Origin: Jimgerdemannia flammicorona
Lineage: Eukaryota > Mucoromycota > Endogonomycetes > Endogonales > Endogonaceae
Assembly (NCBI GenBank): GCA_003990745.1
Contig: RBNI01003075.1
Coordinates: 1 to 16,726, forward strand
Direction of reading: 5' to 3'
Length of the DNA stretch: 16,726 bases
Shown here piece after piece: positions 11,452 through 16,726 of this stretch; positions within the stretch are counted from its first letter, which is position 1; each line of letters starts with the position of its first letter. Both the position numbers and the translations under genes were made by a program. The notes beneath the pieces were generated by a model. It was given only the letters and a program-made list of their open reading frames with translations. It was not told where the DNA came from and ran no database searches.

Positions 11452-11529
11452 CGGATCTTGGAATCCTACAAGCCCTATCATGTGGTGGACCGGATTTGGG
11501 AGCCCTACAAATTGTGGTTTCACAAACCT
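11452..11529. repeat. Imperfect 39 bp direct repeat
   Basis: CGGATCTTGGAATCCTACAA (11452) and CGGATTTGGGAGCCCTACAA (11491) begin two tandem units 39 bases apart; the first 20 bases agree at 16. The second unit merges into the inverted repeat at 11518–11536. Confidence 0.55.
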
Positions 11530-11536
11530 TGTGAAA
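11518..11536. repeat. Inverted repeat TTTCACAA–ACC–TTGTGAAA
   Basis: Perfect 8-base arms with a 3-base centre, about 38 bases upstream of a TATA-like ATATTTAAG. The symmetry suits a dimeric DNA-binding protein, but this is inference. Confidence 0.6.
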
Positions 11537-11573
11537 TCCAACGCAGGATTCACACATTGGCGCTCTGGTGGGG

Positions 11574-11582
11574 ATATTTAAG
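11574..11582 (+). promoter_or_regulatory. TATA-like box
   Basis: ATATTTAAG in a GC-richer surrounding. The next ATG on this strand with some length (11670) encodes only 24 residues (MYCKLRKTTHAMHLLSPCGV...) to TAA at 11742–11744. The box may serve a non-coding RNA, a lost gene or a solo LTR; none is proven. Confidence 0.3.
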
Positions 11583-11744
11583 CCCAGCTTTTGGTCGGCG
11601 TTTTTGAGTTTCGTGCTTGCGTTCTTTGGAGCGCGTTTGCTATCTCGATCCTTCGATAACGCTTTCGTAATGTATTGCAAACTGCGAAAAACCACCCATG
11701 CCATGCATTTGCTCAGCCCCTGCGGAGTTTTGATTGAGTCGTAA

Positions 11745-12137
11745 ACAAGGCCGCGTGCGCGCGTGTGTTATTGATTAGTCTTTCTGTTCAGCCTAGCCCG
11801 TTAGAGAGGGCACAATTGAAAGTGACGAACGAAAATGAAAACGAAAATAAAAACGGAAACGATCATTGGAGCATAATGAGATTATGAACAGAACGACTTG
11901 GAGCGAGAAAAACCCCAGATGACAAACTTAGTTAAACACTCGCAATCTCGCGCATAGTGTAGGAATTTTAGAGTGAATTGAACAGTTCATATAAAAAACG
12001 AAATAATGTACAGTTTGTTTGGCATAAAGTCGAAATTAATGTACAATTGAAGGAGAGAGAATGAAAAGGAATGAAGATTATTTGCATGAAAATAAACACC
12101 ATTAATGCGAATGGCCCACCAACCATACCACATTAGA
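11745..12137. other. Intergenic downstream of the F-box gene
   Basis: AT-rich, with an imperfect GAAAAC-like repeat at about 11826–11862. It should contain the 3' end of the minus-strand F-box transcript. No gene seen. Confidence 0.5.
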
Positions 12138-13553
12138 TCAGCACATCTCGTTGCGCTCATGAAGCTCCAAGCATCTGCTGGGAGTTTTCTTGCCGCGCAG
12201 CCACGAATTTTTGCACCCCTTATACATCCGGAACCCGCAATCCTCCAGCATCCCCCTCACGGCCTCGCTCGCCAACCGCTCAGGCAGATGCAGCTCCTCC
12301 AACGCGTCGGATGCATCGGCCACCTGCTCTACAAACTCGGACGCGATCCGCTCGCCCATCAGAAACATGTACCGCAGCTTGGGCCAAGGAGTCGTTTTAC
12401 TGTCCCACACGTTCTCACCCGTGAGCTCGGCGCCGCGATGCAGATCAATATCCTCGAGATCCCGGCAACCCTTTGCCGCGGCCCGGAGTACATTGTCGTT
12501 CAAGTAAGGGAGGCTCACAAGACTCAAGCGCTTAAGACTCTTGCTGGAAGATAGGAGGTTTTCCAGTGCCGCCGACATATCGGAGACCTCTTCGCCTTGC
12601 GGAATCCTTGGGTGCGGCGTCGATACGATAGAAAGGGCCTCAAGGTGGTCGGAGGCGGAGCTCATGCCAGTAAGCAAGGCCTCGGTTCCGGCCCCCAGAA
12701 GATTGTGGAACTCGACCTGGCGGAGGCCCTTGAGTCCGCGCGCGATGGAGTCGGCGGTGCTGATTTTGCAGAGGTGGAAGGAGGCGGCACGCAGGTTGGT
12801 GCAGCGCGTGAGGCTTGCCTGGGTAAGGACGTCGGGCTCGTTCCTAACGACCACGGTGGTCAAGGAGGAGTGCATGGCTGTGACGAATTCAGCGACGTGA
12901 GGGTCCTCCTGAGGGCAGGAATCTCTGCCCATATCGTGGAAGACGAGCTCGAGCTCGGGGATGCCGCTACAGTGCTCCTTGAGCTGAGAGAAGAAGCGCT
13001 CGCGCTGGCGGACGCGCTTGGGGGAGTTTTCAGGGATCTCTTCGATTTTGAGCTTGAGGCGAGTGAGGTTGGCGACCTTGAGGATCGTGAACAGGGCCTC
13101 GTGGTCTTCGGCGCTATACGCCTTGTAAGACGCCATAAGACGCGGGAGCTTCTCGGTCGGCGCAACGAAGTCACCAACGGCAATTTCGAAGGTTTGGATC
13201 TCTTCACCGTACGGTAAGCCAAGTTCCTGGGCGGCATTGAGAAGCTCAGCGAAGCGCTGAAGCCTGTCGCCATATTTGAAGAGGATTCCATACTGGAATG
13301 GCATCTTCAGCTTATTATCGGGAATGATGGAGCGGGCGACGTAGTACCACTCGCGGCAGACCATGGAGGCGGACATAAGGTCGAAGAGAACGGCCATGTC
13401 GCGGCTGGTGGGGTTGAGGTAGTTGAGAATCTGATGCAGAACCTCCGGGGGAAGACGCGGCGAGGGGCTGCACGGGGGCTCATTGGCAGATTTTGTGGTC
13501 GGCCGCTTGGGGATTATGCGGCCCAGCTTCGACATGATTCTGAATTGACCCAT
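12138..13553 (-). CDS. F-box protein with leucine-rich repeats
   Basis: A single uninterrupted frame of 471 residues. Residues about 31–78 form an F-box (SPRLPPEVLHQILNYL, then a spaced SMVCREWYYVAR), which in the family binds Skp1 in SCF ubiquitin ligases. From about residue 165 irregular leucine-rich repeats follow: LTRLKLKIEEI, IPELELVF, LKGLRQVEFHNL, SLKRLSLVSLPYLNDN and a typical Cys-type LRR, CRDLEDIDLHRGAELT. These would select the substrate, which is unknown. The end is basic and Cys-containing. The start is the first ATG (13553); Met7 (13535) is an alternative and the residues between are not conserved-looking. Codons are biased to C/G in the third position, supporting an active gene. 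There is no signal peptide or membrane segment, so it is cytosolic or nuclear. It lacks introns, unlike the plus-strand genes here. Confidence 0.9.
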   Translation of the reverse strand: MGQFRIMSKLGRIIPKRPTTKSANEPPCSPSPRLPPEVLHQILNYLNPTSRDMAVLFDLMSASMVCREWYYVARSIIPDNKLKMPFQYGILFKYGDRLQRFAELLNAAQELGLPYGEEIQTFEIAVGDFVAPTEKLPRLMASYKAYSAEDHEALFTILKVANLTRLKLKIEEIPENSPKRVRQRERFFSQLKEHCSGIPELELVFHDMGRDSCPQEDPHVAEFVTAMHSSLTTVVVRNEPDVLTQASLTRCTNLRAASFHLCKISTADSIARGLKGLRQVEFHNLLGAGTEALLTGMSSASDHLEALSIVSTPHPRIPQGEEVSDMSAALENLLSSSKSLKRLSLVSLPYLNDNVLRAAAKGCRDLEDIDLHRGAELTGENVWDSKTTPWPKLRYMFLMGERIASEFVEQVADASDALEELHLPERLASEAVRGMLEDCGFRMYKGCKNSWLRGKKTPSRCLELHERNEMC

Positions 13554-13627
13554 TGTTGCGTGTAGAAGATTTACTGTTTGGTGCTTTGGTTGTGTTGTGT
13601 TGTGGATAATCTCAAAAAATGAAGGCG

Positions 13628-13635
13628 TTTATAAA
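13628..13635 (-). promoter_or_regulatory. TATA-like box of the F-box gene
   Basis: TTTATAAA, symmetric, 75 bases upstream of the ATG at 13553 on the minus strand. Spacing fits a short leader. Confidence 0.5.
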
Positions 13636-13639
13636 GCAA

Positions 13640-14544
13640 GGGTTCGTCTAGTCACATGACATGCACAACACAACTGACCCTCTTGTGACGGTTGTGCTTG
13701 TGTTCCTGTGTTCCTGTGTGTGCTACTGTATTTGGGCAACAATCTCCCTATATGGCCCTATCAACATTATTATGTCAAGTATCAACAATGACGATTCGGC
13801 TGAAGTAATTATATGGGACCATCTGACAACAGGCCGATTAACCATCGATTGCTACGCCAGAATACCCATAGAGCAAACGAGACAAAGAGAGAAACCGGTT
13901 GAGGTGTTGGGCGAGGGAAAAAAAAAAAAAAAAAAAAATCCCACGTTGCAAACCGGTAAACCATAACAGGTTAGGGAGAACAACGTTATGGGAACAAAGA
14001 TCTAGTAGTGGACGTTGGGAATAGTCGCCAGTTAGTTTGTCATAAGAGAAAGCAAGTGTATTAAAAATATATATATTTCCAAGAAAGTTGTCGTGTGCCA
14101 AGTCTGGATCCTGTAAACCCATGTATGTATGCACATCATTTTCATTGAGGCGGTTTGTCCTCGATAATGTAATTGCGTTATAACTCGGATGATTCATTCT
14201 CGTAAATGGATTAATGCAAACCATGTAATTCAGTGATAGTGTAATTGTAGGGCAAATCTAGACGATCCCGATAGCTAAGTTTGATGAACCGAACCCAAAA
14301 ATCAAAAACTGGAAAAAAAAAAAAGTCAGCAGTCGGAATTCGAAAATGTTATGAATGTGTTCCTAGTTTAGAGGAGGAAAGGACTAATAGTGAAATGCAA
14401 AACAAACACACACGAAAGGAAGACGGCTTTAATTCCGGGTTGCCACAGTTACACAGGAGGACGGAGAGATCTGCCTAAGATCATCGCCGATGCACTAATA
14501 CCGTCATCAACAACTGACAGGAGAAACACTATGATCACCGTTTA
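13640..14544. other. Intergenic, no gene seen
   Basis: Contains TGTGTTCC repeated at about 13701–13716, a poly(A) of 21 (13918–13938), an inverted pair CCATAAC/GTTATGG (about 13962–13992) and a poly(A) of 12 (14313–14324). A minus-strand frame at 13838–14224 is open but runs through the homopolymer and has no motif. Confidence 0.5.
13918..13938. repeat. Poly(A) run, 21 bases
   Basis: The longest homopolymer in the window. It could be a retroposon tail or slippage; no flanking duplication was found. Confidence 0.9.
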
Positions 14545-14778
14545 ATTTACGCAGCGAGTGTAAACAAACCCCGCGAACCCTTGCCAGGGGGAGGGGGTAG
14601 AACAGCCTAGCCAGCAACGCGTGACGTAATCGAGGGAATGGACTCCGGCGACCAAGACTATGTCCCCCGGATTGGGAACTTTCCTCGTTGCTCGTTCCAA
14701 GAAAGACAACGCTTCGCCGATCTCTCGCGTCAGCAGGATGCTGTTTTCGTACCGCAGTACAACAGGGTTCTGGGTGTA
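14545..14778 (-). pseudogene. Exon-like stretch of an unknown protein
   Basis: On the minus strand, after TTTTTTCCAGTAG (an acceptor with a T-rich tract), a frame of 78 codons runs from 14778 to a TAA at 14542–14544. A donor-like GTAAAT sits at 14545–14550. The product begins YTQNPVVLRYENSILLTRE, then IGEALSFLERATRKVPNPGD and IVLVAGVHSLDYVTRCW: protein-like, partly amphipathic helix then a hydrophobic strand. There is no in-frame ATG, so it needs another exon. The plus strand is also open here for 68 and 110 codons, which weakens the case. Family not recognised. It is either an internal exon of an unmodelled gene or a remnant. Confidence 0.3.
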
Positions 14779-15061
14779 CTACTGGAAAAAAGGGGCTTGG
14801 TCAAAGCGCAACCACCGCACAACGGAAGAACCATTCACATTTGACAGTATCGGCTTTTACAACCGGAATTTAGTTGCTGTGTTCTCTTTAGTGCTTCACT
14901 CAGAGAGAAGCATTGACATCATCGAAATTCGTGTCATTTTAGAGCCTCATATATCGCAACGGTGTAATCGTCACATAGGGAGGCTTGCGTAATCACGAGC
15001 AGCGCTGATCTTCCGATGAGAGATTACCAAAATCGCGGTTTGTTGTGTTCGAAGGCAGGTC

Positions 15062-15737
15062 CTACCCTTCCAAATCAATTTTCGACCCTGTTTCAATCGA
15101 AAGAGGATTTGGAGTGGCACAAAAGGATAGTCGCCTGACCGACCATTTGTTTTTCTCCGCATTCATGATAATCATTTTCTCCGCATTCATGATAATCATT
15201 TTCTTTGAGCCTTGCCTTGCCGACTTTTTTTGGGAAGATGTTCCAAAACGTCGAAAGCAAGTGATCACAATATACATATTAATTAGCCCACTGATGTACA
15301 GGATACATAACGAAACAAAAGACAGGTAGGCTATTGCACGATGGGAGACGTCAACAAATTGACACTTATAATTTTTAATATGAAAGCGAAAGCTATTAAT
15401 TCTTGATCTGCAAGGCACAGAAGTAAAACATTACCAGGTGCACGATGAGACAGCCCCCACAGCTTGCTGCATGCATTATATTCGATGACGACAAACACAA
15501 TGAGTCAAAACTACGCATATGAAAGACGAAATATTCGCTCGCAGACTATGATTTATTAATACTGTTTCATTCACATACCGCCATTAATTCTGTACTCACC
15601 TCAACGAACGACCACGAGTACGTCACCCGCACATCCGCACTAACGGCCATGCGGAACTTGTCTATTCTTGGGTAGCAACGGGGCGCAGGTCGTTGGGTGC
15701 GGCTTAGCACTAACAAATGATATATCTTCTTGGGCAT
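15062..15737 (-). pseudogene. Possible two-part minus-strand gene, unknown protein
   Basis: Part one runs from ATG at 15737 to 15600 (46 codons, MPKKIYHLLVLSRTQ..., ending ADVRVTYSWSFVE) and stops exactly at a strong donor GTGAGT. Part two begins after the acceptor CTGTGCCTTGCAG near 15413 and is open to TAG at 15062–15064, with a membrane-like stretch (AIAYLSFVSLCILYISGLI) and an 8-residue direct repeat (MIIMNAEK twice). Joining them directly gives phase 0 and an early stop, and an intermediate exon that fits was not found, so the link is unproven. Either part may be chance. No family is recognised. Confidence 0.22.
15155..15202. repeat. Tandem duplication of a 24 bp unit
   Basis: CTCCGCATTCATGATAATCA plus TTTT, repeated exactly twice. 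The length is a multiple of three, so any minus-strand frame would be kept. Each copy contains the near-palindrome ATGATAATCAT. Confidence 0.95.
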
Positions 15738-15761
15738 CCGGCTGCCCACAAATGGATACAA

Positions 15762-16279
15762 ATCATATCCACAATTAGATTCGGTTTCTACTCTTGGATA
15801 GCACCTAATTTATTTTTGTCATTTCCGTTACCCTAGGATATTCTTTCTATGAAAACGGTTACATCTCTACATGGGTTAAAAGTTGTAACCACATGTCTCT
15901 CACACAGCCATCAAACATCGAGAACCTCGAAAAGTCACGCAATATTTGAGAGAGAGGCAGCCGACAGTTCTTGGAATAGAAGAATCATCACCAGTACAAG
16001 TTATGTCATTCGAAATCGAACTCAATCGTTTAAACCCTCGAATTGTTGCTGTGGCTGAAAGCTTGTTTCCCCACAGTTTCTCTAGGCACTTGTTCGAGGC
16101 TTGCCCAAACAATACGGTATAATTAAATGAATCCAAAAAAAGATGACCCGGATCATACCTTTATGATCGCTTCATCATTTGCGGTATTTGCAGTGTACAT
16201 AATTGGTTGTTTGCCGGGACATGAGATATATTCATATTTTGGATCGCGTTGACGCAACTGGGATTAAGCCTTCCGGAAG
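15762..16279. other. Intergenic, no gene seen
   Basis: AT-rich with stops in all frames. It contains the inverted pair GGTTAC / GTAACC around 15857–15890. Confidence 0.5.
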
Positions 16280-16546
16280 ATGAGTGCCGATACACGTAGT
16301 TTTGCTCTTAGTTTAGGAACGCTAGCCCGGCGCAGCAAAAGAAAAAGAAAAAGAAAAAAAAGTGATATAAGCAGCATATCATCAATAGAGAGTTTTGTGT
16401 CCTGCTTTGACATGAACCAAATCCCTTGTATTGGTCTACTCGACACAGAACATAAGCATGGCGTATATTGCATGCATATAGGTACGTACGATGCATGTGC
16501 ATACATGTCAACGGGCGTTGGGTCAGATCCAAAATCGTGGGATTAA
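16280..16546 (+). other. Small open frame, doubtful
   Basis: 88 codons from ATG (16280). The product has a basic cluster RRSKRKRKRKK, like a nuclear localisation signal, but this comes from a GAAAAA-type microsatellite (16336–16361). The rest has no motif. The other strand is open too. No promoter was seen. Confidence 0.15.
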
Positions 16547-16711
16547 AACCCGATTTCAGCATGTGATGGGAGGTTCTGATAGTACGACGCGGAACCGTCG
16601 GAGTGGTAACTACCGGTGTCTTAGCTTAACAACATTCCCATATCCATCCTCACCTGTTTACCATCCGACGGTGTTTGTCCCACATTCATGATGTAACAAC
16701 CCGCCAACAGG

Positions 16712-16725
16712 TTTTTTTTTTTTTT
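16712..16725. repeat. Poly(T) run, 14 bases
   Basis: Homopolymer at the right edge of the window, preceded by CAACAG; on the plus strand it resembles no complete feature. Confidence 0.8.
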
Positions 16726-16726
16726 A

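Noticed and set aside
12190..13291. Plus- and minus-strand frames overlapping the F-box gene (105 to 206 codons)
   Set aside because: They are shadows of the strongly biased codons of the F-box gene and show no domain of their own.
16540..16689. Minus-strand two-exon start (MNVGQTPSDGKQ joined to TPVVTTPTVP)
   Set aside because: The intron would be only 34 bases, too short for usual fungal splicing.

Overview
The window looks like nuclear DNA of a filamentous fungus. Genes are split by short GT–AG introns (34 bp is the shortest one considered, and it was rejected; accepted ones run from 75 to 229 bp). One gene encodes a fungal-type GPI-anchored cysteine-rich wall protein, one a MET2-type homoserine O-acetyltransferase, and one an intronless F-box/leucine-rich-repeat protein. 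Low gene density (three complete genes plus one truncated one in 16.7 kb), many poly(A)/poly(T) runs and several gene-like remnants suggest an expanded, repeat-rich genome, perhaps an early-diverging Mucoromycota lineage. That placement is inference from style and is not demonstrated.

Layout. 47–707 (+) holds the last two exons of a gene cut by the window edge, with a discoidin-like C-terminus. 708–3716 is gene-poor: a short coding-like stretch near 1200, a compound satellite block (a 55–57 bp minisatellite at 1865–2089, a 16 bp minisatellite at 2111–2473, an AT tract at 2613–2650), and an exon-like remnant on the minus strand near 2900. 3717–4949 (+) is a five-exon gene for a secreted, 12-cysteine, Ser/Thr-rich, GPI-anchored protein. 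5960–8153 (+) is a seven-exon MET2 gene with all three catalytic residues visible.

8154–12137 has no intact gene. It contains a decayed unknown gene on the minus strand (9408–10077), a weaker open stretch at 10660–11118, and a TATA-containing promoter-like segment near 11452–11744. 12138–13553 (−) is the F-box/LRR gene with a TATA-like box upstream. 13554–16726 is again sparse: two minus-strand stretches with coding character and splice-like borders (14545–14778 and 15062–15737), a small 24 bp in-frame tandem duplication, and low-complexity tracts.

The genes do not form a pathway or cluster: methionine biosynthesis, cell-wall biology and ubiquitin-ligase substrate selection are independent functions, as expected for ordinary fungal gene order. 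I found no convincing new biological system. The most useful leads are the decayed unknown gene, the two unassigned exon-like stretches, the compound satellite block and the unusual T15A17 tract inside a MET2 intron.
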